Shown: positions 11,301-20,477 of the stretch, in pieces | How positions within the stretch are numbered: position 1 is the first letter of the stretch | Layout of the letters: every line of letters begins with the position of its first letter | Assembly (NCBI RefSeq): GCF_000003815.2 | Contig: NC_049979.1 | Span: forward strand, 32,134,500-32,198,499 | DNA from: Branchiostoma floridae | Taxonomy: Eukaryota > Chordata > Leptocardii > Amphioxiformes > Branchiostomatidae | Direction of reading: 5' to 3' | Length of the DNA: 64,000 bases | Notes under the pieces: generated by a model | What the model was told of the DNA's origin: nothing | The model's database searches: none | What the model saw: the letters and a program-made list of their open reading frames with translations, nothing else | Made by a program: the position numbers and the translations under genes

Positions 11301-11415
11301 TGCGGATGGTTTTGAACATGTTGTCCCGCGGCAGGCCGGCCTGCTGAAGTCTCTCACAAATGGACACCAGACGTGTCAGCAGGTTAAACTGCTCCAGGGT
11401 AAACTTTGGCTCCAT
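5290..11415 (-). CDS. HNF-class (HMBOX1/HNF1-like) homeobox protein, 6 exons
   Basis: Predicted nuclear DNA-binding transcription factor of the HNF homeobox class. Joining exons 11276-11415, 9678-9856, 8077-8212, 6809-7023, 6308-6526 and 5290-5390 gives 990 nt, that is 329 residues plus stop, with GT-AG introns and matching phases (2,1,2,1,1). Domains: HNF-p1-like segment 1 (about residues 2-42), HNF-p1-like segment 2 (about 55-98), acidic/lysine-rich linker (108-141), atypical POU domain (about 142-220) and homeodomain (about 253-327). The linker end DELMR resembles VEELMR of HMBOX1. The intron after QKTG in the homeodomain is where I recall HMBOX1 being split. The protein ends just after helix 3. 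Odd points: duplicated dimerisation segment, and W48-F49 kept but N51 replaced by D and R53 by W. The start ATG has an in-frame TAG 6 nt upstream. The amphioxus Ahnfx gene is one candidate identity. The promoter is not identifiable. Confidence 0.85.
6308..6526 (-). CDS. Homeobox gene exon 5: homeodomain helices 1-2
   Basis: Acceptor tatcttttag/ATACC and donor AAAACAG/gtatgg. It encodes a Ser/Thr-rich lead and then the first part of an HNF-class homeodomain (FMVKWPSAATVILERFF, NPTENQREEIARVCNDELQ), to be compared with NQYPDEAKREEIANACNAVI of HMBOX1. The conserved REEIA--CN core is intact. Confidence 0.88.
6809..7023 (-). CDS. Homeobox gene exon 4: atypical POU-specific domain
   Basis: Acceptor ttttttccag/GAAAATT and donor TATCAG/gtactt. 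It encodes most of the POU-type DNA-binding domain: EIKTFLRIHHISQDTVSKQ, then IGTSQSVVSAFLLHG, then KRALYTWYLRQKRN. This matches the HMBOX1/HNF1 layout (EIKAFL, ISQ, TGISQS, KKRAFYRWY), with the recognition-helix SQS and the R-A-L/F-Y-x-W-Y signature kept. Confidence 0.88.
7230..7390 (+). mobile_element. Fragment of element E in intron 3
   Basis: Similar to the interior of the element at 20478-21483: a TGTGTTTGTCTATCTG lead, GGGGC-TTTTTTGTCAAAA, a stretch of ACGGATTTTCAT, then GGTAGCTTAGGC and a TTATGCAAAT end. No termini are present. It lies in the intron between the POU and linker exons. Confidence 0.6.
8077..8212 (-). CDS. Homeobox gene exon 3: charged linker
   Basis: Acceptor actccactag/AACTCC and donor ATGCG/gtaatt. 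It encodes a Lys/Glu-rich linker (NGKESKEEKAEK) and then EQIPDEKLMTDVDELM, leading into the POU-type domain. The acceptor has a weak pyrimidine tract, so the left edge is less sure than the donor. The ORF on the opposite strand here is a shadow. Confidence 0.7.
8258..8329. mobile_element. 72-bp minimal TTAA MITE, family B/C
   Basis: TTAA-CCCTATTCAGCGAAAG ... CCGGTCTGAATAGGG-TTAA: both termini in inverted orientation, both TTAA copies, and only about 30 bp between. This is an extreme internal deletion derivative. It sits 46 bp from the exon 3 acceptor, inside intron 2 of the homeobox gene. Confidence 0.85.
8548..9019 (+). mobile_element. Family B TTAA MITE nested in family C
   Basis: TTAA-CTTATCCAGACTGGGC at the left and CCAGTCTGGATAGGG-TTAA at the right. 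The left third matches the B copy at 12678-13261 (GGCTTTTTGGGC, GCTTACTGTACGATCA). It contains the GATCATC palindrome cluster at 8851-8901. Confidence 0.85.
8851..8901. repeat. Short palindromic repeat GGATGATCATCC
   Basis: The perfect 12-bp palindrome GGATGATCATCC occurs at 8863-8874 and 8888-8899, with further ATGATCATC copies between and before. It is absent from the other B copies, so it arose locally inside this MITE. Confidence 0.85.
9678..9856 (-). CDS. Homeobox gene exon 2: second HNF-p1-like segment
   Basis: Acceptor ttgttgcag/GAAG and donor GACG/gtacat. It encodes residues 47-106, including EPPIFTREQLILLTRQLS, then LQQTGLSEDS and YMQQH. It is a clear paralogue of exon 1 (shared pattern EP-FT-EQ--LLTR-----LQQ-GL--D). 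It has an internal ATG at 9843, so it could also be used as an alternative first exon, but the splice acceptor and matching phase favour inclusion after exon 1. Confidence 0.8.
10250..11173 (+). mobile_element. Family A TTAA MITE in intron 1
   Basis: TTAA-CCCTCAAACATCTGAG at the left and AAGGTCGGGTGCTTGAGAG-TTAA at the right. The left hairpin is decayed (GGGTCCATTTAAACCCC). Inside are CACGTGAC and degenerate GTTGCGTGGCAAC sites at the places where other copies have the RFX-type palindrome. It fills most of intron 1 of the homeobox gene. Confidence 0.85.
11276..11415 (-). CDS. Homeobox gene exon 1: first HNF-p1-like segment
   Basis: Residues 1-46 plus two bases. The core pattern is EPKFTLEQFNLLTRLVSI followed by RLQQAGLPRD and MMQQ, which fits the short helical N-terminal dimerisation segment of HNF1 and HMBOX1 (HMBOX1 has FTIEQ..LL.RLRRTGMT). 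The ATG is the only sensible start because a TAG lies in frame just upstream. Donor TTTAGG/gtacat is phase 2. Confidence 0.8.
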
Positions 11416-11915
11416 TTGCTATATTCTTCCGTCGGGAATCTTATTCCTAGGGATAAATTAAGACATTTAAACATCTGACTATATCTGCATCCCAATTTCT
11501 AAACATATTTATTGCAACCAAAACAAGGTTATATTTTCTGTTTTGCCACGATAGATTGGCTGGGTATAAGTCGCTGTAAGTCCGGTAATGCTTTACATGA
11601 TTAGTTATTTATGTTGCGAATAATGAGTTTTTTTGCATAAAGAAAATGGAAATATAGTTGCAGTCCACAATCATTTTTAAACATGTGGCATATGTACCTG
11701 AGAATGATGGAATCATCATTAGAGATCCGTTATTCCAATGTAAAAGCCGTTTGCAACATTTATGAAAACTAAAAAAAACTACGGTATCATAGAAATGTAA
11801 ATGTATCAATACATGATATGATACTACCCCCATCCCCATCTCCCCTGCCTTCCCCTGAAGTGTGTTTATTTTGCCATTATTTTTCTGAATGGTTAATGGA
11901 TTTTAGTTTTTTTAA
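11416..11915. other. Upstream region of the homeobox gene
   Basis: It holds the 5' flank of the minus-strand homeobox gene. I see no clear TATA box, initiator or further coding exon. The minus ORF 11609-11839 has no recognisable feature. Confidence 0.4.
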
Positions 11916-12677
11916 TTAACCCTCAAACCCCCGAGTGGGGTCCATTTGGACCCCAGGCGTAAATTTTGAAGTACCATTTGAACATTTTTTATCTGAACAA
12001 AAATTCCAAACGGACCCCTGCAAAAAAGTGCAGCTTTTGAAACAAACTTTTGGGTCTAACTCCCCAAATACTTATTGTATCACCACCAAACTTTTAGAAG
12101 ATAACAAACATGTAAAACTAAATGCTCATAAAAACTTCTGTGTCATCACCATATAATATGACGACATTATGACGTCATTTAGCTAATAAGGACGGCCATC
12201 TTGGATTTTGACTAATGAATTCATGAAATTAGCATAAATTATAAATTTTGAATCATGAAAATAGCATTGAATTTCATAGAATTTTATTGTTGTAAGAAAA
12301 CAAGCATTGTTTACCAAGAAAACCTTGTTTAAATCGAAATTGGCAAATTTTGGCAAAAATATGCCTGTCATAATTCCGTTGCCATGGCAACCCCAAAAAA
12401 TGAAAAATTTACTTTATTGACTAAAAAATTTTGCTAACAATATTTTGCGATATATTACCAAGTTTCGTAGCCTTAGCACTAGCCGTTCATGAGTTATGCG
12501 ACATAAAGGCTGCTGAGGGCCTCAAAATTCCCTTCTCTGGTCAGAATAGGTTTAGTGCAAAAGATGGTCCTTTCTTTTCTTTTGCATAAATTATGATAAT
12601 GAGGTGGAATTAGCAACACCTTAACATGTCGAAATATTTCTCTTATACTAACGAAGCAATGTATGTGGAATACTAAC
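11916..12677 (+). mobile_element. Family A TTAA MITE, right end missing
   Basis: TTAA-CCCTCAAACCCCCGAG followed by the hairpin GGGGTCC-ATTT-GGACCCC at 11937-11954. The exact palindrome GTTGCCATGGCAAC is at 12378-12391, and CCATCTTGGATTTT (reverse of the AAGATGG motif) is near 12190. The right terminus is cut where a family B element starts. Confidence 0.85.
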
Positions 12678-13261
12678 TTAACCCTATCCAGACTAGGCTT
12701 TTTGGGCCTTCCCTGGCCTGGGGAGGGGGGTCAGACCCCCTTCGTATTTTCAAAACTGCTTACTGTACGATCATCAAATTTGCACTTTTAAAATTTTTTG
12801 TATCATTATGACGTAATATGATGTAATTAGGACGTCATTAATTGCTATTTTTGGCTAAGACGGGGAATTCCCATAATACCTAGATATCTCAATCAAAACG
12901 TTACCAATAATGGTTTCTTATTAATATTTAAGTGTTATTAGACTTCTGTTCACATGAATGTTTTCTGTAAGAAAATACCACGCAGTGATGAAATCTGAGT
13001 TGTTATACCGTTTAAATCTTAAAATCCCATTGTTTCAACCAAAGTTAGTGATTTTTGTAAAATTTGCCTTTCAGAAACCCGTTCCCATGGCATCACGAAA
13101 AATCATAAACTTACCCAATTTGTTTTGAAATGTTGCCAGCAATATTTTAGGAAAACTCACGAAGTTTGGATGTTCTAGCACAAGCCGTCTGGGATATAAA
13201 GGAGGTCAAAGTTGTCGCGGGCACGTTTAGCCCCCCCCCCCCCCAGTCTGGATAGGGTTAA
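12678..13261 (+). mobile_element. Family B TTAA MITE, complete
   Basis: TTAA-CCCTATCCAGACTAGGC to CCAGTCTGGATAGGG-TTAA, 584 bp, with inverted termini and both TTAA copies. A G run near the left end and a C run near the right end are typical of B and C. The RFX-like site is mutated (GTTCCCATGGCATC). Confidence 0.88.
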
Positions 13262-13909
13262 CGGGGGGTGGCTTTGAGGCCTGCGGCAACTTTGATGTCC
13301 AATAACGCCAGAACGGCTTATGCTAGAGCCACGAAATTTAATGAGTTGTCCTAAAATATTGTTGCAAACAATTTAACAAACTTTGACAAATTTTTCATGT
13401 TTTCTTGTTGCCATGGCAACCGTTTGTTGACAGGCAGTTTTGCCAAAAATCACTTTTTTTGGTTCTAGCAATATATTTGTCACATTTATTTGCTTTTTAC
13501 TGCTATTTGGTTATATAAATAAAATCTTATATCATTGAGCATATCTTTCATAATTATATATGCATAAATTATGCTTATTTGATGACGTCATCAGCCCAAT
13601 ATCCAAGATGGCGGACCGTATGGCCAGATCAAGAATAACAAGCTAATTATCCCTTAAAATTTGTAACTACCTGGTGTTTTTTCATCAGAAATCTGCCCAG
13701 AAATTTAGCCTATTTCCGTTGCCCTTTGTGATTATGACGTCAATGATTTTGCTATTGGCAACGCAAGTCGTAATAAACATTATTATTCTGTTATCTGCAC
13801 TTGAAGTTTTATGAGAATACCCTTTTTTCATGCGTCCGGCCAGTTTAATTAAATTGATGACGACACAAATACGTCATTTTACGTCAACCTAACGTTAAAC
13901 GTCTTATTT
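13262..13909 (+). mobile_element. Family C TTAA MITE, both ends missing
   Basis: It starts directly at the right TTAA of the previous B element and aligns with family C from about 18518 onward. The exact GTTGCCATGGCAAC is at 13407-13420, GATGACGTCATC near 13581, and CCAAGATGGCGGACC near 13602. Its right end is replaced by satellite. Confidence 0.8.
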
Positions 13910-14037
13910 TTCACAGACACACAGGTTCCGAGAGAAATTCAGAGGATTTTTTCCAAACCTTACACTTCCGACACGGCTATTACAAACACACAGGTTCCGA
14001 GAAAAAAAAGAGGATTTTCTCCAAAAATTATACTTAA
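13910..14037 (+). repeat. Satellite outpost, 1.5 monomers
   Basis: A short block of the 78-bp satellite (CAGACACACAGGTTCCGAG, then CGGCTATTACAAACACACAG), separated from the main array by about 3.9 kb of LINE and MITE sequence. It shows the array once reached this far left, or that a piece moved here. Confidence 0.85.
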
Positions 14038-14954
14038 CAAACTACAGCCCTGTGTTGCTGACATGCGTAGCCTGCAAATTGATGGAACATATAGTGGTTG
14101 CTTACACCATGCAACATTTTAAATCTAACGACATTTTGAATGACAACCAACATGGTTTTAGCAGAGGTCGCTCCTGTGAAACACAACTCCTCGACTTTGT
14201 TGAAGAGCTGACAACAAATCTAGCGAGTGGCAAACAAACTGACATCATGATCATGGCGAAAGCGTTTGACCGGGTAAATCATAGTCTTCTTGTACATAAA
14301 CTCCAACGCTATGGTATTCATGGCCCCACCCTAGCGTGGATAGACTACTTCTTGAAAAGACCGACGACAAGCAGTTGTGGTTGATGGTCATTTTTCCTCA
14401 TACACTAGTGTAAAGTCAGGAGCCCCCCAGGGCTCCGTTCTGGGGCCCTGTCATTTTCTGGCCTACATTAACGATCTGCACGACAAATTGGAGGCAATGT
14501 CTAGGCTCTTAGCAGACGATACAGCTGTATATAAAAGTAGTGTCAGAGCCAGCGTAACAGGCTCATTTACAACAAGACCTACGTCATCTTGAGCAATGGG
14601 AAGAAAGCTGGGATATGAAGTTCCATCCCGCAAAATGTGTTTATCTGCCGGTGACTAGGAGCAGGTGGGTCCTGACCCATCACTACACTCTGCATGGCCA
14701 CGAACTTGATTGTGTAACCTCGGCCAAGTACCTGGGTTCAACTATGAGCAGGGACGGGAGCTGGGACACCCACATAAACAACACCGTAAACAAGGCTAAC
14801 CAAGTCTTAGGTTTTCTGAGGAGAAATCTCAAGGTCAGTTCAAAAAACATTAAGGCCAAGGCTTACAAAGCTTTTATGAGACCACTCTTGGATTATGCTG
14901 CAACGGTTTGGGACCCGTATACCTAGATGAACACGAGCAAAATAGAAGCAGTGT
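14038..14954 (+). pseudogene. LINE 1, 5' part: Jockey/CR1-type reverse transcriptase, broken
   Basis: A 5'-truncated non-LTR retrotransposon beginning inside the reverse transcriptase at NYSPVLLTC. Visible motifs: HGFSRGRSCETQLL, KAFDRVNHSLLVHKLQRYGI, then after a frameshift near 14370 SGAPQGSVLGP and LLADDTAVY (first residue of the FADD box changed), then after a second shift near 14565 MKFHPAKC, SAKYLGSTMS and MRPLLDYAATVWDPYT. A stop follows WDPYT. Clearly dead. It continues at 16648 beyond an inserted LINE. Confidence 0.88.
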
Positions 14955-16647
14955 CACTCTGCCATGGTATTTTCCTCCGTCCTGGAAATGTGCAGATGTT
15001 GTCCCTATTTTTGGAAAAAAGGAGACCCACAAGAGGTTTCCAACTACCGCCCTGTTTCTTTACTTCCACCGCTTTCCAAAATTCTTGAACAAATTGTATA
15101 TAAACACCATTATAACCACTTACTATCTCAAAACTTGTTATTTCCATTTCAGTCGGGTTTTATCCGAGGTGACTCCACTGTTTGTCAACTCGTTTGTATA
15201 ACCCACAAAATACTGGAAGCTCTTTATGCAAACAAAGAAGTCCGAGCTGTTTATCTTGATTTCTCTCGTGCTTTCGATAAAGTGTGGCATTCAGGTCTAT
15301 TATTTAAACTACGTAGAAACAGGGTGGAAGGGTCACCTTTGAATTGGTTCCACAGTTATCTCCATGGCATGGTGCAACGTGTTGTTGTTGATGGTCAATG
15401 TTCTGATTGGCTAAATGTTAGCGCAGGTGTGCCTTAGGGTTCTGTATTAGGTCCCTTGCTTTTTCTCATTTATATTAACGCGGTCGGAAGACATGTCAAC
15501 CCAACCCTTTCTCTTTGCGGATGACAGTTCTCTGATTGGTATTGTCTAAAACCATATTCTCACATCTCTGAGACTTAACTCCGATCTCAAAAAAATTCTA
15601 TCCTGGACCACAAAAATCCATCCAAATCTATAGAAGTTTGTTTTTCAAGGAAACGTACCCCTCCCATCCATTCGCCCCTTTTTCTTGGTAACACCAGTAT
15701 TCAATCAGTGAAAGACCATAAACACAGTGGAGTAACGTTAACGTCCTCCATGTCATAGACAACCCATATTTCTCAAATGATTGCGAAGGTTTCGAAGAAG
15801 GTATCTGTATTTAACAGTTTGACCAAATTTGGTGAGTTTTCCTAAAATATTGTTGGCAACAATTTTACGAAGTTCGACCTTCGTTGTAATATGCCGATGT
15901 TGTATGGCATAGCTGTTCAGTTTCTGATTCTCAACTTATTGAGAGGATACAATACGAATGCTCCCTTACGGTATCTGGTGCCGTGAGGGGGTCTTCGTAT
16001 TCTTCTCTTCTTCATGAACTTGGCTGGGAAAAGTTAACTGATCGACGCCATGTTCATTCTCTTGTTCTATTCCATAAAATTGTTAATGGCCAAACACGGA
16101 AGTATTTGACCGATTTATTACCACCAGAGATTTCTGCAACAACGTCATACAATATTCGCAGCAAACGCAATCTCCAGTGTAATACAACTTGTTTTCAACA
16201 ATCTTTTTTACCGCACTAAACTCAGTTATGGAACTTTCTTGATTCTAGTGTCCGTTTGTTGAGCGCTGCTCGATTCAAAAGGTATTTGGTAAAATCTGCT
16301 CACCCTGTTGCCGTACCATATTTTAATTAAAAGTTTATCTGCTACTTAAAGGATCGGCTTTACTGACATCTGATATAAATTCCGAAATTCTCTCCATAAC
16401 TCAATCATACTTATCCGAAACAAAACGATTTTAATCTTGTTTTTTGACTATCCTTATCATTTACTATTGGTAATATAAATTTATCCGTCCGTTTCTTTTT
16501 AGCATTAGGCGTTCCCGTACCCGTTTCATCTTTTTTGTCCTATGTTGTGTTGTTATTTTGTCTAGTGGTGTCTTTAATATAAGCCTGTGTGCTTGAGTGG
16601 GGGCACCACTATGTTTTGTACTGTATTAATGTTGCAATAAAAAAAAA
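14955..16647 (+). pseudogene. LINE 2 inserted into LINE 1, broken
   Basis: A second, different non-LTR element. 5' truncated, it starts at PPSWKCADVVPIF and reads SNYRPVSLLPPLSKILEQIV, YLDFSRAFDKVWHSGLLFKL and NVSAGVP-stop-GSVLGPLLFLIYIN, with a FADDSSL box after a frameshift. The C-terminal region (LIERIQYECSLTVSGAVRGS, ELGWEKLTDRRHVHSLVLFH, LTDLLPPEISATTSYNIRS) is at about 15940-16300. The 3' end has AATAAA and an A run at 16637-16647, as expected of target-primed insertion. Stops and shifts make it inactive. Confidence 0.88.
15822..15876 (+). mobile_element. 55-bp MITE fragment inside LINE 2
   Basis: CCAAATTTGGTGAGTTTTCC ... ATATTGTTGGCAACAATTTT matches the interior of family C and B elements (compare 13341-13380 and 18590-18640). 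It has no termini. It replaces or interrupts the LINE coding region just before LIERIQYE. Confidence 0.6.
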
Positions 16648-16952
16648 CGCTTTCACAACACCTCTAGTGTGTCAAATATGATAGAGTCTCTGGGATGGGA
16701 ATCGTTAGAAAAAAAGGAGAAAGCTCACACGAGTTGGCATGTTGTACAAAATCCAGCATGACTCTGCCCAGTGCCCCATTATCAAGAACAAATTGGTCTC
16801 ACGACCTGCAAGGCAGAGGAGGGCGCATAGCCGACAACTGACAATGATCAACACAAGAACCCAATACCGCAGTGGTTCCTTTCTACACAGGACAAATAGG
16901 GACTGGAACGACCCTCAGTGCAGTACTGTGGAGGCAGCGATTTTTAACATCT
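16648..16952 (+). pseudogene. LINE 1, 3' part
   Basis: Continuation of LINE 1 after the LINE 2 insertion: HNTSSVSNMIESLGWESLEK in one frame, then MLYKIQHDSAQCPIIKNKLV, RTQYRSGSFLHRTNRDWNDP. About ten residues expected between EAV (ending about 14945) and HNTSSV are missing. It stops at the TTAA where a family A MITE is inserted. Confidence 0.85.
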
Positions 16953-17762
16953 TTAACCCCGAGGACCCCAGGCGTACATTTTGAAGTGTCATTTAAACAT
17001 TTTTAATCTGAAGAAAAAATCCTTCCGTGACTTTGTCAGTCAATATGTCGTATACCTATTGCTAAGTTTTCGCAAAGATTTGTATAATAATGTGGAAATT
17101 ATGCAGAAAGTTTGTGTTCAGTCCCTCTGGGGTCCAAACGGACCCCAGCAAAAATGTGCAGTTTTTAAAACAAACTCTGGGGGGTAACTCCTTAACCACT
17201 TACAGTATGACTACCAAACTTTTAGACAATAATAAGAATGTAAACCTACATCATCACAAAAAATTCTGTGTCATCAACATTTAATGTGACGACAAAACGA
17301 CGTCATTTGCCTAATCAGGGCGGCCATCTTGGATTTTGACCAATGACGTCATGAAATTATCATAAATTAAAAAATTTAAGTCATGAAAATTACATTGAAT
17401 TTCATAGAATTTCATTGATGTCAGAAAACAGGTGTAGTTTACCGAGAAAACCTTGTTTAAATTGATATTGTCAAATTTGGCAAAAATATGCCTGTTAGAA
17501 TATGGTTGCCTTGGCAACCCCGAAAAAAGATAAACTTACTTTATTTAGCATTTGCAATTTTGCAAAAATTATGATAATGACTTGGAATTAGCAACACCCT
17601 AACATCTCCAAATCTTCCTCTTACATTGACGAAGCAATGTATATACAATGATCGCCGATAAGAAATGGTACTGAGATTTTATGAACAAAATATTTTGGGC
17701 TCCGTTTGGACCCCACTCGGTCATTTTAGTTGCAAAAAAAAGGTCGGGTGCTTGAGGGTTAA
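16953..17762 (+). mobile_element. Family A TTAA MITE inside the LINE 1 remnant
   Basis: TTAA-CCCCGAGGACCCCAGGCGT at the left (outer TIR shortened) and AAGGTCGGGTGCTTGAGGG-TTAA at the right. The hairpin GGGGTCC-AAAC-GGACCCC is at 17129-17146, with a right-end decayed copy near 17701. The RFX-like site is mutated once (GTTGCCTTGGCAAC near 17505). It contains CCATCTTGGATTTT and TGACGTCATG. Confidence 0.85.
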
Positions 17763-17944
17763 GTCGCTGGCTGCCGCGGAATAATCCAAGTTATTACAAT
17801 CCCTGACAGCTCAATGGTCATGGACTAGGCATGGTAAATGGACTAATGTGTAACGGATCATAGTTAATAAGACAGAAGCAAACCGACGGGTATGTGCACC
17901 ACAAAAAGCCAAAATATTCTATATAAAGAATGTTGGCTTTCAAA

Positions 17945-18504
17945 GAAGAAGAAGAAGAAGAACACAGGCTCGGAGAAAAAAAAACAGAATTTTTTTTCCA
18001 AACCATGCATTTTACATCGTACATACACCGCTTTTACAATTTCACGATCTAAAAAAAAAAAACGGATTTTCTCCAAACCTTGCATCATGCATCTTATTGT
18101 AACGGTTTTCACAAATACAGAGGTTTTGAGAAACGGAAGATTTAACCCAGATATTTATTCTTACAGACACGGCTTTTAAAAAACGCAAAGGTTCCGAGAG
18201 GATTTTGTTTTTGATATTGCACAGATACGGCTATTACAAACTCACAGGTTCCAAGAAAAAATAGAAAAGATTATCCAAACATCTTACAGACACGGCTTTC
18301 GCCAACACACAACTTCTCCCGAAAAAAAGGAGGATTTTATTCATACTTTACAGTTTTAATCTTACCATTACGGCTATTACAGACCCACAGGTTAAAAAAA
18401 GGGAGGAATTTTTCCAAAACTTACACTTTACATCTTTCTGACACGGCTATTCTAAGCAAACATGTTTTGAGAGAAAAAAAAAAAAAACGAATTTCCATAA
18501 CGAC
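17945..18504 (+). repeat. 78-bp satellite, start of the main array
   Basis: Main array, first block. Monomers run about 75-81 bp (mode near 78) and contain, in order, CTTACAGACACGGCTATTAC, AAACACACAGGTTCCGAG, an A tract, CGGAGGATTTTCTCCAAACC and TTACACTTTACAT. Here they are diverged, with long A runs. The block begins after a GAAGAAGAAGAAG run, and a MITE closes it at 18505. Confidence 0.92.
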
Positions 18505-19442
18505 TTAACCCTATTGAGACGGGTGGGTGTTGAGGCCGCGCCAACTATGATATCCATAACACCAGAGCGGCTTGTGCTAGAGCCACAAAATCTGGTGAAT
18601 TTCCTACAATATTGTTGGCAATAATCTCCTGAATTTTGACAAATTTGTCATTTTTCGTGATGCCATGGCAACCTTTTGTTGACAGGTAGTTTTGCCAAAA
18701 ATCGCTAATTTCGGTTCTAACAGTGTATTTTTCACGTGTATTTGCTATATCACAGCTCTTTTCTTACATAAATAAAATATTATGTTATTAAAAATATCTT
18801 TCATAATTGGATATGCATAAATTATGCTAATTTGATGATGTCATCAGCCCAAAATTCAACATGGATGACCGTACGGCCAGGTTAAGAAAAACTAGCTTAT
18901 TATCCCTTACAATTAGTAATTACCTGATATTTTTTCATCAAAACCATCTAAATCAATGTATTTACTCTATTCCCATGTATTTAGTCTATTTTCATTGCAT
19001 TTTGTGATTATTTGTTGCATAAAAGTATTTTTGAAAATTCAAGATGGTGGATACAATATGGCGGAGCCCAACGGGTATCTTAGATGTGCATTACGTCATT
19101 TTTTGACGTCATTGCTATCGGCAACGCAAGTCGTAACAAACATTATTATTCTTTTATCTGCACTTGCTGTTACATTTTTGTGGCAAAACCTGAAGTTTTC
19201 TTGGAAGACCCATTTTGTATGGGTCTGGCCAATACAATCAAATTGATGGCGTCATAATAACGTCATATAACGTCATCGTAACGTCAAACTTTTTAAAACG
19301 TCAGATATTATCATTTTCTAAAAAAATGGTGGCCATACGACACGTCGTTTAAGACTTATGTACTTAGAAGTGGAGGGCCTCAAAAGCCCCCCCCCCCCCC
19401 GTCCAGGGATGACCAAAAAAAGGACGGTCTGAATAGGGTTAA
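18505..19442 (+). mobile_element. Family C TTAA MITE in satellite, complete
   Basis: TTAA-CCCTATTGAGACGGGTG to GGACGGTCTGAATAGGG-TTAA. The flanks rejoin as AACGAC-TTAA-ACTTGACATC, which matches intact satellite such as 37620-37640, so the insertion into the array at TTAA is precise. The interior has GATGCCATGGCAAC (one change from the palindrome), GATGTCATCAG and a run of GACGTCA sites. Confidence 0.9.
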
Positions 19443-20477
19443 ACTTGACATCTTACAGACACGGCTTTTCCAAACACACAGGTTCCCCAAAAGACGAGGA
19501 TTTTATTTAAACATTACGCTTCACATCTTACAGACACGGCTTTTACAAAAACAAGGGTTCCGAATACAAAACAGAGGTATTTCTCCAAACCTTGCATTTA
19601 ACATATTAATACAGACACGGTTGTTACAAACACACCGACTTTAAGGAAAAAGCAGACAATTTTCCCCAAAACCTTGCATTATATATCCCACAGACACGGC
19701 TTTTACAAACAAACAGGATTTTAGAAAATACGGAGGATTTAATGCAATCGTTAGACTTTTAATCTTACCGACATGGGTTTTTAAAAAAAAGACACGGTTT
19801 CCGAGAAAAAAGAGTATTTTTTTTAACATTCCAATTTTAATCTTACAGACAAGGCGATTACAGACACACAGATTCAAAGAGAAAAACAGAGGGTTTTCTC
19901 CAAACTTTACACTTTCCATCTAACAGACACGGATATTATAACACACAGATTCCAAGAAAATAACAACAGCGGATTTTCTCCATGCATTACACGTAACATT
20001 TTACAGACATAGCTATTATAAACAAATAGTCTCGGAGAAAAAAAAAAGGATTTCCTCCAAAGCTTACAATTTACACTTTTAAACACGGCCATTACAAAAT
20101 CACAGGCACGGAGAAAAAAAGAGAATTTTCTTCAAACCTTGTACTTTATATATTACAGACAAGGCTTTTACCTACACATAGGTTAAAAAAAAAGACCCGG
20201 ACGATTTTCTACAAAGCATGCATTTTACATCTTACAGACATAGCTATTAGAAACACACAGTTTCTGAGAGAAGAAAATAACGGAAAAATTATGTCCAAAC
20301 ACTACACTTAACATTTTACAGACACGGCTATAACAAACACATAGGCTAAAGAAAAAAAAAGAGCATTTTCTCCAAACCTCGCATTTAACATATTACAGAC
20401 ACGGATCTTACAAACACAAGGGCTTTAGAAAAAAAAAAAAAAGGATTTTCTACAAATCTTGCATTGTACACCTTATT
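19443..20477 (+). repeat. Satellite block with diverged monomers
   Basis: About 13 monomers in forward orientation. It ends in a monomer with GCATTGTACACCTTATT, where element E is inserted. Confidence 0.92.
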
